Positions 23,881 to 33,787 are shown, counted from the first letter of the stretch. The stretch is DNA of 64,000 nt from Hymenobacter sp. YC55 (GCF_029433095.1 NZ_JARNTX010000002.1:930001-994000), one strand, 5' to 3'. The notes: generated by a model from the sequence alone, not told the origin. Translations and numbers: made by a program.

Positions 23881-24765
23881 TTACGTAGCAAACCGGCAAA
23901 ACGTGCCGAGCGGCAGCTTGCGCGCCCCGGCATCGTGCAGATAAATTTCCCCAATCTCGCGTTTCTCGCGCATTGTTGGGAAAATCTCGTTCACGAGGTT
24001 ATCCAGAATTAGAGCCGAGAAGCCGAGGGAATACAAGTTGACGAGAAAGAAATGGTCGGTAGGGTCGAGAAGCTCTTTGCAGAGCTTGAGCATTTCGTTG
24101 AGTTCGTCTTCGAGTTGCCATTTCTCGCCGTTTGGGCCGCGGCCATAAGCGGGCGGGTCGAGGATAAGGCCTTGGTACTTGCTGCCGCGCTTCACTTCGC
24201 GCCGCACGTACTTCATGGCATCTTCCACCAACCAGCGCACGCCGTCCAGGTTGCTGGCTTCCATGTTGTCGCGGGCCCAGAAGTTGACTTGCTTCACCGA
24301 ATCGAGGTGAGTGACGTCGGCGCCGGCGGCGCGGGCGGCTAGCGTAGCAGCGCCGGTGTACGCAAACAGGTTTAGCACGCGCGGTACGGCCGCCTTGCGT
24401 TTGCGAGTTTGCTGGTAGATAAACTGCCAGTTGGGGTCCTGCTCCGGGAACAGCCCCACGTGCTTAAACGACGACATGCCCAACCGAAACCGCAGCTTCA
24501 GGCCGTCGGGCCGTTCGTAGCCAATCACCCACTGCTCGGGCGTGCCGGGCTTTATTTTCCACTGGCCGCGCTCCTGGCTGCCCTTTTCGCGGGTGAAAGT
24601 GGCGTGGGCGCGCTGCCATTCGCTGGCGGCCAAGTGCGGGTCCCAGATGGCCTGCGGCTCGGGGCGGGCCAAAATATGCTGGCCGAAGCGCTCCAGCTTC
24701 TCGAAGTTGCCCGCATCGAGCAACTCGTAGTCGGACCAGGGACTAGTGGTAAGGAAAGTATACAT
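23881..24765 (-). CDS. Class I SAM-dependent methyltransferase (RlmI/RlmK-like)
   Basis: From the ATG at 24765 the protein has 294 residues. The Rossmann SAM-binding site is VLNLFAYTGAATLAARAAGA at about residue 130. The motif IV equivalent is LILDPPAYGRGPNGEKW, and an Asp for the ribose lies in DVTHLDSVKQ. The pattern resembles the COG1092 group of 23S rRNA methyltransferases, but the usual N-terminal PUA domain is absent and replaced by about 110 residues of unrecognised sequence. The target could be rRNA or another substrate. A TACCTTTG promoter box lies only 6 bases upstream of the ATG, so the mRNA is probably nearly leaderless and the TTG at 24774 is not the start. Confidence 0.85.
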   Translation of the reverse strand: MYTFLTTSPWSDYELLDAGNFEKLERFGQHILARPEPQAIWDPHLAASEWQRAHATFTREKGSQERGQWKIKPGTPEQWVIGYERPDGLKLRFRLGMSSFKHVGLFPEQDPNWQFIYQQTRKRKAAVPRVLNLFAYTGAATLAARAAGADVTHLDSVKQVNFWARDNMEASNLDGVRWLVEDAMKYVRREVKRGSKYQGLILDPPAYGRGPNGEKWQLEDELNEMLKLCKELLDPTDHFFLVNLYSLGFSALILDNLVNEIFPTMREKREIGEIYLHDAGARKLPLGTFCRFAT

Positions 24766-24771
24766 GCAGGG

Positions 24772-24779
24772 CAAAGGTA
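24772..24779 (-). promoter_or_regulatory. -7 box directly upstream of the methyltransferase start
   Basis: The minus strand reads TACCTTTG, an exact TAnnTTTG match, ending 6 bases before the ATG at 24765. Transcription would begin at or next to the start codon. Confidence 0.55.
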
Positions 24780-24930
24780 ATTGTTGGCCGTTGGTTGATG
24801 CGTGTCGGCTTGCTTAATAGGCGCTCGTTGAATAGCCCTCCGAAAGAAGGTTTCTCGTTTTTCAAAAACTAGACTACGCTACATCAAGTAAGCAGTGTCT
24901 GAAAACTTTGAACAAACCCTGACCGATTCT

Positions 24931-25413
24931 ATGTCTGAACCAGAACGCATTGCCGACCAACTCCGCCGCGCTTTCAATGGCGACGCTTGGTCTGGACCCT
25001 CGCTGCAACAAACGTTAGTTGATATTACGGCCGCGCAAGCCGCAGCTTATCCGTGGCCAGGCGTGCACACCATCGGCGAGCTAGTGCGGCACCTCACCAC
25101 CTGGACCGTCACGGTAGCGCAACGGGTTGAAGCCCGGGAACACACCGCCATGACGCGGGACGATTGGCCGTCTTTTCCGGTTGTTGCGGATGAAGCGGCT
25201 TGGCTGCGTGCGCGGCAAGAACTGCACGAAGCGCACGAACAGTTAGTGGCCATTACGGAAGCCTTGCCCGCCTCGGAGCTAGATACGGTGATTGGTGACG
25301 CACGCCAGCGCGACGATGGTTCTGGCGTATCCATCTATGTGTTACTGCACGGCGTTATTCAGCATTATCTTTACCACGCCGGGCAGATAGCCCTGCTGCG
25401 CAAATTCGTCTGA
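24931..25413 (+). CDS. DinB-like four-helix protein
   Basis: From the ATG at 24931 the protein has 160 residues and is predicted to be all helical. It contains three histidine-bearing segments in the order seen in DinB/YfiT-like metal-binding bundles: GELVRHLTTW, HEQL, and LLHGVIQHYLYHAGQIALL. The early segment DQLRRAFNGDAWSGPSL is also typical of the Bacteroidota members. Some relatives are metal-dependent thiol transferases or hydrolases; this one has no proven role. A GTG 12 codons upstream (24895) is an alternative start. dapF follows after 12 bases, so the two are probably co-transcribed. Confidence 0.85.
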   Translation: MSEPERIADQLRRAFNGDAWSGPSLQQTLVDITAAQAAAYPWPGVHTIGELVRHLTTWTVTVAQRVEAREHTAMTRDDWPSFPVVADEAAWLRARQELHEAHEQLVAITEALPASELDTVIGDARQRDDGSGVSIYVLLHGVIQHYLYHAGQIALLRKFV

Positions 25414-25425
25414 CCTTTCTTCCTC

Positions 25426-26223
25426 GTGACTCTTTCCTTCTTCAAATACCAAGGCACCGGCAACGACTTCGTGATGGTGGACGACCGCGCCCACCGCTTC
25501 GACGAAACCAACCACGCCCTCGTGCATCACCTCTGCGACCGACGCCGGGGTATCGGCGCCGACGGGCTCATTCTGCTCCGCCAGCACCCCGAGTACGATT
25601 TCGAGATGGTGTATTTCAACGCCGATGGCCACCTGGGCTCGATGTGTGGCAACGGCGGCCGTTGCACGGTGGCCTTTGCTAAGCAGCTCGGCGTCATTGA
25701 AAGTACCACGCGTTTCTTGGCTGCCGATGGTTTGCACGAGGCGCAGATAGAGGCGGATGGCACAGTGCACTTGCGCATGCAGGACGTGGCCGGCCACCGG
25801 CATATCGAGGAGCACGACGGTGTATTCCTGAATACTGGTTCGCCGCACCTTGTGCGCTTCATGCCCGCTAGCACCCTAGCCGAGCTGAACGTGTTTGCTG
25901 AAGGCCGTGCCATCCGCTACGGCGAACTTTTCCGCGAGCAAGGCACCAACATCAACTTCGTAGAAGCACCACAAACACCCGATTTGCCCTGGCAGGTACG
26001 CACCTACGAGCGAGGCGTCGAGGATGAAACCCTGAGTTGTGGCACCGGCGTCACGGCCGTAGCCTTGGCGGCGTCGCAGCGCGGTGCCCAAAGTCCGGTG
26101 CGCCTACAAACGCCCGGCGGCGAGCTACGCGTCACGTTCGAGGCGCAGCCCGACGGCGCTTTTACCAACATCTTCCTCATCGGACCCGCGCAGCGAGTGT
26201 TCGAAGGTAGGGTAGAGGTGTAG
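25426..26223 (+). CDS. dapF: Diaminopimelate epimerase
   Basis: This 265-residue enzyme converts LL- to meso-diaminopimelate for lysine and peptidoglycan synthesis. It starts at a GTG and reads MTLSFFKYQGTGNDFVMVDD, the standard DapF opening. The two catalytic cysteines are present: Cys74 in SMCGNGGRC and Cys205 in LSCGTGVTAVALA, one in each pseudo-symmetric half. The substrate-binding segment GIGADGLILL is also conserved. The 12-base spacing from the DinB-like gene argues for co-transcription and explains the lack of its own promoter. It converges with an aldo/keto reductase gene across an inverted-repeat element. Confidence 0.96.
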   Translation: MTLSFFKYQGTGNDFVMVDDRAHRFDETNHALVHHLCDRRRGIGADGLILLRQHPEYDFEMVYFNADGHLGSMCGNGGRCTVAFAKQLGVIESTTRFLAADGLHEAQIEADGTVHLRMQDVAGHRHIEEHDGVFLNTGSPHLVRFMPASTLAELNVFAEGRAIRYGELFREQGTNINFVEAPQTPDLPWQVRTYERGVEDETLSCGTGVTAVALAASQRGAQSPVRLQTPGGELRVTFEAQPDGAFTNIFLIGPAQRVFEGRVEV

Positions 26224-26266
26224 TTGCTACCTCAAGGGTTTGAGGTATTAGTTAACCAAAATCAAA

Positions 26267-26370
26267 CTGTCATCCTGAGCATAGCGAAGGACCTTATACC
26301 TACAGAAAGATAATCGTAAGAACGGTTCATTATGTGGGTATAAGGTCCTTCGCTGTGCTCAGGATGACAG
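26267..26370. repeat. Dispersed inverted-repeat element, copy C
   Basis: Arms 26267-26300 and 26337-26370 (34 bases each, starting CTGTCATCCTGAGCATAGCG) are complementary with a single mismatch around a 36-base loop. It is the most perfect of the three copies and lies between convergent dapF and aldo/keto reductase genes. Confidence 0.9.
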
Positions 26371-26444
26371 ACTGGTTATTAGATGGGTTTTATAGTCTTA
26401 AACAAGGTTGATTTAACCCAATCTAAGCTACGTACCTAACACAC

Positions 26445-27464
<1,020 letters not shown>

Positions 27465-27645
27465 GATGAAGTAGATAAAGATGAATCCTGCTTACAGCAG
27501 CAGACGGCTCTGCGCGTGCTTTACCGTAATGCGTGTAGGTACACTACGTAGAAAATAGCTGCAATGCGGCCGCGTACCTGAATAAGTTTATGTAGTGTTG
27601 CCGAACCTTGATTCAGTTATTCGAACCTCAAAGCCTTTGCCGCTT

Positions 27646-28167
27646 ATGCTGCGCAACGACCTAGTTTTCCTGCGGGCTCTCGAAGCAGAAGACCTCGATT
27701 TCCTTTACGCGCTGGAAAACGACGCGTCGCTCTGGCACGTGTCCGATGCGGTAGTACCAGTGTCGCGCCATACGCTCCGGCAGTATTTAGACAATGCCGC
27801 AGCCGATTTTCACGAAGTGCGGCAGCTTCGCCTTGTCATCTGCAGCGTAGCCGACAAGCAAGCTGTGGGTACCGTTGATCTGTTTGACTTCGAGCCGCGG
27901 CACCAGCGGGCCGGAGTTGGCATTGCTTTATTGCCCACCGAGCGAAAAAAAGGTTATGCGTATCACGCACTAAAACTTCTGGCAACGTACGCGAAGCAAA
28001 CGCTGCACCTGCATCAGTTGTATTGCACCATTGGCGTCGATAACGTAGCCAGCGAAAAGCTGTTCAATCAAATTGGATTTCAATCCGTCGGGGTGCGTAA
28101 GGAGTGGCTGCGGACGGCCGCGGGTTGGCAAGACGTGGTAGAATACCAATATTTATTGGACATTTAG
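27646..28167 (+). CDS. GNAT-family N-acetyltransferase (RimJ/RimL-like)
   Basis: From the ATG at 27646 the protein has 173 residues and a GNAT fold. MLRNDLVFLRALEAEDLDFL forms strand 1 and helix 1, and QRAGVGIALLPTERKKGYAY is the acetyl-CoA pyrophosphate loop region. VDNVASEKLFNQIGFQSVGV is the typical C-terminal block. The RimJ/RimL subgroup acetylates protein N-termini, spermidine or small amines, and the acceptor is not predictable here. A GTG at 27595 could extend the protein by 17 residues that carry no conserved feature. Confidence 0.9.
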   Translation: MLRNDLVFLRALEAEDLDFLYALENDASLWHVSDAVVPVSRHTLRQYLDNAAADFHEVRQLRLVICSVADKQAVGTVDLFDFEPRHQRAGVGIALLPTERKKGYAYHALKLLATYAKQTLHLHQLYCTIGVDNVASEKLFNQIGFQSVGVRKEWLRTAAGWQDVVEYQYLLDI

Positions 28168-28472
28168 CGACATGGTTCCAGCCCGAAAACTATAGTTGAG
28201 GTTGCTAGCAGCAAAGGAACTGATATACACTATATACTGTCGAGCTCCACTGTTTACTAATATTTTTAGAATGTAACTATTTTAATCGAAAAAGTGTATT
28301 AAAAGGCTTATCCGGTTTTATAGTTGAACTTATCAGCTAAATTAATTCCTGTAGCGGGGCTGTATCCTTTTATTTGAGAGTTACGTATAGTGCAATATCC
28401 AACGGGTAGTGAATCTGTAGACTGCCTTTTAAGACCCGACGGTATATACAAACTCTTACTTACTCCTCCTCT
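28168..28472. other. 305-base AT-rich gap ahead of the glycan cluster
   Basis: The sequence between the acetyltransferase stop and the glycosyltransferase start is clearly more AT-rich than both flanks and has no credible frame. It presumably holds the promoter of the glycosyltransferase-glf operon, but I found no exact TAnnTTTG box. Confidence 0.5.
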
Positions 28473-29711
28473 ATGTCGCTGACTGACCCAGCGCAGGTAA
28501 ACTCCTCTGCCTCCGACTCAACCTCACCTGCTCTTCAAACACCTTCTGGATCATTTCCAGATTTGGTTTGCTTTGCGCACTTGCATTGGGATTTTGTATG
28601 GCAACGTCCACAGCACTTGTTGTCGCGCTTTGCCCAACACGGCCGCGTACTTTACGTGGAAGATCCGTTTGTGCATCCCGACCAAGTAGAGCCACATCTT
28701 GAAATAAAAGAACGTCAGAGCGGCGTGAAGGTAGTGGTGGCTCATTTGCCATTTGGGTTGACTTGGCAAGATTCCGACGCAGCTCAAACCAAGCTGCTGG
28801 CAGAATACTTCGAGAAGGAAAACTTCAAGCAGTACATCTTCTGGTACTATACGCCGATGGCGCTCAACAAGTCACGCGACTTTCAGCCCGTCCTCACCAT
28901 CTATGATTGCATGGATGAGTTGGCTAGCTTCAAGTTTGCACCCGACGGATTGCGCGAGCGGGAGCAAGAGCTTTTCAAGAAGGCCGACTTGGTTTTCACG
29001 GGTGGGTATACCATCTACGAATCCAAAAAGCTGCAACACCCCGATGCGCACCCTTTCCCAAGCAGCATCGACAAAGACCACTTCGGTTTGGCTCGTCAGC
29101 CCATGGACGACCCAGCCGATCAAGCCGGTATTGCGCACCCGCGCATCGGTTTCTTTGGCGTGGTAGACGAGCGCCTCGACATTGAGTTGCTCCGCCAGTT
29201 GGCCACCAACCATCCCGAATGGCAGTTTGTCATTATCGGGCCAGTCGTTAAAATTAGTGACGACCAACTACCTCGCCAGAAGAACATTCACTACTTGGGT
29301 GGCAAGAACTACCTAGAGTTGCCTTCCTATTTGCATGGCTGGGACGTTGCTACCTTGCTGTTCGCCGACAACGAAAGCACCAAGTATATCTCGCCCACCA
29401 AAACTCCCGAGTACTTGGCCGCTGGCCGTCCGGTAGTTAGCACGCCCATTCGCGACGTGGTACGGCCCTACGGGGATTTAAACCTCGTGCAGATTGCCGC
29501 CAATGCCGACGACTTTGGGCGGGCCATTGAAAAGGCGCTCGTTCAAACGCAAGATGCCGATTGGCGCCGCCGCACCGACGAATATCTGGCCACTATTTCT
29601 TGGGATTTGACCTGGCAGCAAATGCGCGACCTGATGCTAGCTCGCCTTCAGGCCAAATCCACTAACGCAGCTACCGAAACAGCCGATTCCTCGCTGGTGT
29701 CCGCTTCCTGA
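28473..29711 (+). CDS. Glycosyltransferase (GT-B type) of the galactofuranose cluster
   Basis: The 412-residue cytoplasmic protein opens its conserved region with DLVCFAHLHWDFVWQRPQHL (about residue 30), a pattern common in glycosyltransferases encoded next to glf. The N-terminal domain continues through TIYDCMDELASF. The C-terminal nucleotide-sugar domain has IGFFGVVDERLDIELLRQLA, WQFVIIGPV, and the donor-binding region KYISPTKTPEYLAAGRPVVS, with the Glu of TPEYLAAG in the usual EX7E-like position. It probably transfers a sugar (possibly galactofuranose) during surface-glycan synthesis. glf starts 44 bases downstream, so the two form an operon. Donor and acceptor are not known. Confidence 0.88.
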   Translation: MSLTDPAQVNSSASDSTSPALQTPSGSFPDLVCFAHLHWDFVWQRPQHLLSRFAQHGRVLYVEDPFVHPDQVEPHLEIKERQSGVKVVVAHLPFGLTWQDSDAAQTKLLAEYFEKENFKQYIFWYYTPMALNKSRDFQPVLTIYDCMDELASFKFAPDGLREREQELFKKADLVFTGGYTIYESKKLQHPDAHPFPSSIDKDHFGLARQPMDDPADQAGIAHPRIGFFGVVDERLDIELLRQLATNHPEWQFVIIGPVVKISDDQLPRQKNIHYLGGKNYLELPSYLHGWDVATLLFADNESTKYISPTKTPEYLAAGRPVVSTPIRDVVRPYGDLNLVQIAANADDFGRAIEKALVQTQDADWRRRTDEYLATISWDLTWQQMRDLMLARLQAKSTNAATETADSSLVSAS

Positions 29712-29755
29712 CTTTCTTCCATTCTCCCTAATCCTTTCCAAAACACTCTTAGCTT

Positions 29756-30946
29756 ATGTTCGATTATCTAATAGTAGGGGCCGGCTTTGCTGGCAGCGTG
29801 CTAGCCGAGCGCCTAGCCACCCGTTCGAATAAGAAAGTCCTCATCGTAGACAAGCGTAGCCATATTGCCGGTAATGCATATGACCACTACAACGAGGAGG
29901 GCATCCTAGTCCACAAATACGGACCGCATATCTTCCACACCAACTCGAAAGACGTATTCGAGTACCTGTCAAATTTCACCGATTGGCGTCCGTATGAGCA
30001 CCGCGTATTGGCTTCCGTTGACGGACAGCTAGTACCGATGCCTATCAACCTCGACACCATCAACAAGCTCTACGGCCTCTCGCTCAATAGCTTCGAGGTA
30101 GAGCAGTTCCTGGAGTCTTTGGCCGAGGAAATTCCCGTTATTAAGACGTCGGAAGACGTAGTAGTTAGCAAAGTAGGTCGCGAATTATACGAGAAGTTTT
30201 TCCGCAATTATACCCGCAAGCAGTGGGGCCTCGACCCCTCAGAGCTTGATAAGTCTGTGACCTCGCGCGTGCCCACCCGCACCAACCGCGACAGCCGTTA
30301 CTTTACCGATACGTACCAGGCTATGCCGTTGCACGGCTACACTCGTATGTTCGAGAAGATGCTGGATCACCCCAACATCAAGGTGATGCTCAACACCGAC
30401 TACCACGACATTATAGACTTCATTCCGTTCAAGGAAATGATTTTCACTGGTCCGGTAGATGAGTATTTCGACTTCAAGTATGGCAAGCTGCCATACCGCT
30501 CTTTGGAGTTCAAGCATGAGACCCTGAACCAGGAAAACTACCTGGAGGCGCCCGTAGTGAACTACCCCAACGACAACCTCTACACCCGCATCACGGAGTT
30601 CAAGGCTCTCACCGGCCAGAAGCACCCCAAGACGGCCATCGTGTACGAGTATCCGAAAGCCGAGGGCGACCCATACTACCCAGTACCACAGCCCGAAAAC
30701 GCCGAGCTCTACAACCAGTACAAGAAGCTGGCCGACAACACGCCCAACGTGCACTTCGTGGGCCGCTTGGCTACCTACCGCTACTACAACATGGACCAGG
30801 TAGTAGCCCAAGCCCTGACCTTGTACAAAAAGCTAACCGAGAAGAGCGAGGAAGCCGTGAAAGCCGCTGCCAAGCCCGCCATTACCGGTTCGGCTTCCAT
30901 CATCGATAAGCTCGTACCGCGCGATCCGGCCAAAGGCAAGCCGTAA
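29756..30946 (+). CDS. glf: UDP-galactopyranose mutase
   Basis: The 396-residue flavoenzyme interconverts UDP-galactopyranose and UDP-galactofuranose. The FAD-binding motif is at the N-terminus (DYLIVGAGFAGSVLAERLA), followed by VDKRSHIAGNAYDHYNEEGI and HKYGPHIFHTNSKDVFEYL. Further family segments are NYTRKQWGLDPSELDKSV, FTGPVDEYFDFKYGKLPYRS and the terminal block FVGRLATYRYYNMDQVVAQA. The length is standard plus a 30-residue basic tail. It lies directly downstream of a glycosyltransferase, indicating that the organism makes a galactofuranose-containing glycan. Confidence 0.97.
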   Translation: MFDYLIVGAGFAGSVLAERLATRSNKKVLIVDKRSHIAGNAYDHYNEEGILVHKYGPHIFHTNSKDVFEYLSNFTDWRPYEHRVLASVDGQLVPMPINLDTINKLYGLSLNSFEVEQFLESLAEEIPVIKTSEDVVVSKVGRELYEKFFRNYTRKQWGLDPSELDKSVTSRVPTRTNRDSRYFTDTYQAMPLHGYTRMFEKMLDHPNIKVMLNTDYHDIIDFIPFKEMIFTGPVDEYFDFKYGKLPYRSLEFKHETLNQENYLEAPVVNYPNDNLYTRITEFKALTGQKHPKTAIVYEYPKAEGDPYYPVPQPENAELYNQYKKLADNTPNVHFVGRLATYRYYNMDQVVAQALTLYKKLTEKSEEAVKAAAKPAITGSASIIDKLVPRDPAKGKP

Positions 30947-31265
30947 GCTAACGTGGTCCATAGCGGTGCAGTGGGCATCCACCTGTCTCCTGCAACGCAC
31001 TGCGACCATCTCACCAGAAAGTCCTGCGCGGTATCCTTCCAGTACCTCGCGGGGCCATCCGGCCACGATAAGAACCTATTATGAAGCTGACGATCATAGT
31101 CGCTCAGTGAAAACTGTCATCTACTCTCGGGAGAAGGCCTATGTGGTCTTTTGTCCCGAGGATAGATGACAGGCTTGTTTTAGGACCGGGCAACCTCGTC
31201 ACTTTATGGCAAAATAAAGCCGATTGTAAGTTGCTTAGTCTTCTTCCTTTCCAATTACCGAAACT
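30947..31265. other. 319-base gap containing a terminator-like inverted repeat
   Basis: After glf there is no credible gene until 31266. The gap holds the inverted repeat at 31114-31172 and, further on, AT-rich sequence that may hold a promoter for the GH1-like gene. Confidence 0.5.
31114..31172 (+). terminator. Inverted repeat / terminator after glf
   Basis: CTGTCATCTACTCTCGGGA (31114-31132) pairs with TCCCGAGGATAGATGACAG (31154-31172) with two mismatches; GCTTGTTTTAGG follows. It begins CTGTCAT like repeat copies B and C but lacks their CTGAGC and CGAAG core, so I treat it as a separate structure. Confidence 0.6.
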
Positions 31266-32579
31266 ATGCCTGACAAGAATGTTGAAATGTGGGGTGGCGT
31301 AGAATGTACCATTCGCCGCATTGGCGAGGGTTACACGGATCAGCTCGAAAATAGTGGGCACCGCTACCGCCTCGAAGACCTCGACTTGTTTGCTGAGCTT
31401 GGCATCAAGAAGCTTCGCTACCCCATTCTATGGGAGCAAGTAGCCCCCAACAGCCTCGACGAACCTGATTGGACCTGGACCGATGAGCGCATGAGCCGCC
31501 TCCGCGAACTAGGTATCGACCCCATCGTGACGTTGCTGCACCACGGCAGCGGTCCGCGCTACACGGCGCTCCACCGCGAAAACTTTGTTCCCGGTTTAGC
31601 GCGCTTCGCTGAGATGGTAGCCGAGCGCTACCCCTGGATCAACCACTACACGCCCGTCAACGAGCCCCTTACCACAGCGCGCTTTAGCGGCCTTTATGGC
31701 ATCTGGTACCCACACGGCCTCGACGACCGCACGTTTGTCCGCATTCAGCTCAATCACATCAAAGGAGTAAAGGCGGCCATGCAGGCCATCCGCAAAATCA
31801 ACCCGCAGGCGCAGTTGGTTCAAACCGAAGACCTTGGCAAAACGCAATGCACGCCTGGCCTGCAATACCAAGCCGACTACGAAAACAACCGGCGCTGGCT
31901 AACCTTCGACTTACTCTGTGGCCGCATTGACCAAAATCACCCGCTGTGGGACTACTTGCGCACCAACGGTGCCACGGCCAAGGAACTGAATGAGCTGGTC
32001 AATGACCCTTGCCCACCCGATGTATTGGGCATCAATTATTATATCACCTCCGAGCGGTTCCTCGACGAAAACCACGAGGCCTACTTTGGCCATCACCGGG
32101 TTTCCGGCCATGAGCGTCCCGACTACGCCGACGTGGAAGCGGTGCGCGTACGCTTGGTAGAACTAACCGGCCCACACCGCCTACTTATGGAAGCGTGGGA
32201 ACGGTACCAATTGCCCCTCGCTATTACGGAAGTGCACATCGACTGCACCCGGGAAGAGCAGATGCGGTGGGTGAAGCAAAGCTGGGAGGTTGCCAATCAG
32301 CTCAAGGAAGAAGGCATTGATATGCGCGCCATCACTATTTGGTCGTTGCTTGGCGCCTACGATTGGAACTCGCTGCTCACGCGGCCGGGTACCTTTTATG
32401 AAAGTGGCGTTTTCGATATGTCGGGCGGTTCGCCCCGGCCTACAGCGTTGTTTAAGATGATTCGTAGCCTGGCGCGGGAGGGCCACTACGAACACCCCTT
32501 ATTGCTTTCCAAAGGATGGTGGGAACGAGAAGAGCGTTTCCTCTACCACCATCATTGTCCCACCCACCAGACCACCTAA
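31266..32579 (+). CDS. Glycoside hydrolase family 1-like protein
   Basis: The 437-residue protein has no signal peptide and resembles GH1 beta-glycosidases. The acid/base Glu is in HYTPVNEPLTTARFSGLYG (Glu133), and the likely nucleophile is Glu322 in LPLAITEVHIDCTRE, which replaces the usual ITENG. The N-terminal segment MWGGVECTIRRIGEGYTDQL and the end RPTALFKMIRSLAREG are not typical of secreted GH1 enzymes. In other genomes a domain like this is fused to an RmlD-like reductase; here that reductase is a separate gene starting 4 bases downstream. A role in trimming or building a nucleotide- or lipid-linked glycan is inference. Confidence 0.78.
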   Translation: MPDKNVEMWGGVECTIRRIGEGYTDQLENSGHRYRLEDLDLFAELGIKKLRYPILWEQVAPNSLDEPDWTWTDERMSRLRELGIDPIVTLLHHGSGPRYTALHRENFVPGLARFAEMVAERYPWINHYTPVNEPLTTARFSGLYGIWYPHGLDDRTFVRIQLNHIKGVKAAMQAIRKINPQAQLVQTEDLGKTQCTPGLQYQADYENNRRWLTFDLLCGRIDQNHPLWDYLRTNGATAKELNELVNDPCPPDVLGINYYITSERFLDENHEAYFGHHRVSGHERPDYADVEAVRVRLVELTGPHRLLMEAWERYQLPLAITEVHIDCTREEQMRWVKQSWEVANQLKEEGIDMRAITIWSLLGAYDWNSLLTRPGTFYESGVFDMSGGSPRPTALFKMIRSLAREGHYEHPLLLSKGWWEREERFLYHHHCPTHQTT

Positions 32580-32583
32580 AACG

Positions 32584-33516
32584 ATGCAAATCTTACCCTC
32601 TAATGATCTGGCCACGAGCATCTCGCAGCCAGTAATTCAGCCGTTACTTATCACTGGTGCTACCGGTACACTCGGCCGAGCCTTCCAGCGGATATGCGCC
32701 ATCCGGGGCATCGAAACCGTGGTTGTTTGCCGTGCTGAAATGGATATCACCGATGTGCAGTCTGTTGAAAAAGCTATTGCCAAATACAATCCGTGGGCGG
32801 TAGTAAACACCGCCGGCTACGTGCGGGTTGACGAGGCCGAGAAGGATTTCGAGCGATGCTACCGCGAGAATACCATAGGCCCAACTATTCTGGCCAATGC
32901 CTGCGCCGCCCGTGGTATCCAGTTGCTTACTTTCTCTTCCGACCTGGTATTCGATGGCAACAAGTCGTCGGCTTACGTGGAAAGCGACCAGCCGCGCCCT
33001 CTGAACGTGTATGGCAACAGCAAGCGCCGAGCCGAGCGCGATGTGCTGCTTCAGCAGCCCAACGCCTTGGTCGTGCGCACCAGCGCTTTCTTCAGCCCCT
33101 GGGACGAGCACAACTTTGTGTACGCTGCCCTGCGCGCCGGCCAGCAAAAACAAGCCTTCCAGGCCGCTGATGACGTGCTTATCTCGCCCACCTTCGTGCC
33201 CGATCTTGTTAACGTGTCACTCAATCTACTCATCGATGAGGAGCGCGGGGTGTGGCACCTGGCCAACCAAGGCGCTTACACCTGGGCCGAACTAGCCCGC
33301 CTAGCCGCCGACATGGCCGGGCTGGACCAATCATTTGTTTCGGCGTGCTCGATGCGAGCCTTTGGCCTGCCCGCCGCCCGTCCTGCCTACAGTGTATTGG
33401 GTAGCAAGCAGGGCAACCTACTGCCTTCTGCCGAAGAGCGCCTGCACCAATGCGTAGGGGAGATGATGAACAAGCTGAGACAAGAGGCCGAGGAGCCTAT
33501 TGCGCTAGCTTCCTAA
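32584..33516 (+). CDS. RmlD-like sugar-nucleotide reductase
   Basis: The 310-residue protein is an extended short-chain dehydrogenase of the dTDP-4-dehydrorhamnose reductase type. The NAD(P)-binding glycine motif is LLITGATGTLGRAFQRIC at about residue 21. The catalytic YxxxK is in NVYGNSKRRAERDVLL, and LTFSSDLVFDGNKSSAYVES is the family block that precedes it. WHLANQGAYTWAELAR is the C-terminal substrate-domain element. It follows the GH1-like gene after 4 bases, so the two are translationally linked. No other rhamnose genes (rmlA, B, C) are present in the window, so its sugar may not be rhamnose. Confidence 0.88.
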   Translation: MQILPSNDLATSISQPVIQPLLITGATGTLGRAFQRICAIRGIETVVVCRAEMDITDVQSVEKAIAKYNPWAVVNTAGYVRVDEAEKDFERCYRENTIGPTILANACAARGIQLLTFSSDLVFDGNKSSAYVESDQPRPLNVYGNSKRRAERDVLLQQPNALVVRTSAFFSPWDEHNFVYAALRAGQQKQAFQAADDVLISPTFVPDLVNVSLNLLIDEERGVWHLANQGAYTWAELARLAADMAGLDQSFVSACSMRAFGLPAARPAYSVLGSKQGNLLPSAEERLHQCVGEMMNKLRQEAEEPIALAS

Positions 33517-33644
33517 AGTATACCATCTATTGGGGTTGAATTAAGTGCCAATTTAAAGCGCGCTGCTCTTCTGGGCGGACACCTGAAATCCCTTTTCAGC
33601 ACCCAGAAACCCCAACCAAAAAACCTGACAACCTTTCTTTCGTG

Positions 33645-33679
33645 GAAACCCCGCACTCTTTTTGAGGTAGCGGGGTTTC
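33645..33679 (+). terminator. Hairpin after the GH1/RmlD pair
   Basis: GAAACCCCGC (33645-33654) pairs with GCGGGGTTTC (33670-33679) around a 15-base loop; GTCGTTTAG follows, a weak T-run. It lies between the glycan genes and secA. Confidence 0.65.
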
Positions 33680-33743
33680 GTCGTTTAGAGGGTCGAGGCG
33701 ACGCATATGCGGTACTGCTCCGGGAGTTTCCCGAAAAACGCCG

Positions 33744-33751
33744 TAAATTTG
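33744..33751 (+). promoter_or_regulatory. -7 box upstream of secA
   Basis: TAAATTTG matches TAnnTTTG exactly and lies 36 bases before the secA ATG. A TTTC 13 bases upstream is a poor -33 candidate, so only the -7 part is supported. Confidence 0.5.
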
Positions 33752-33787
33752 AGGTACGCCCTCGCGTTTCAGCTTAAATAGACTAGC

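Noticed and set aside
31114..31172. Fourth copy of the dispersed inverted-repeat family
   Set aside because: It shares only CTGTCAT with copies B and C and lacks the CTGAGC and CGAAG core, so it is listed as a separate terminator-like structure.
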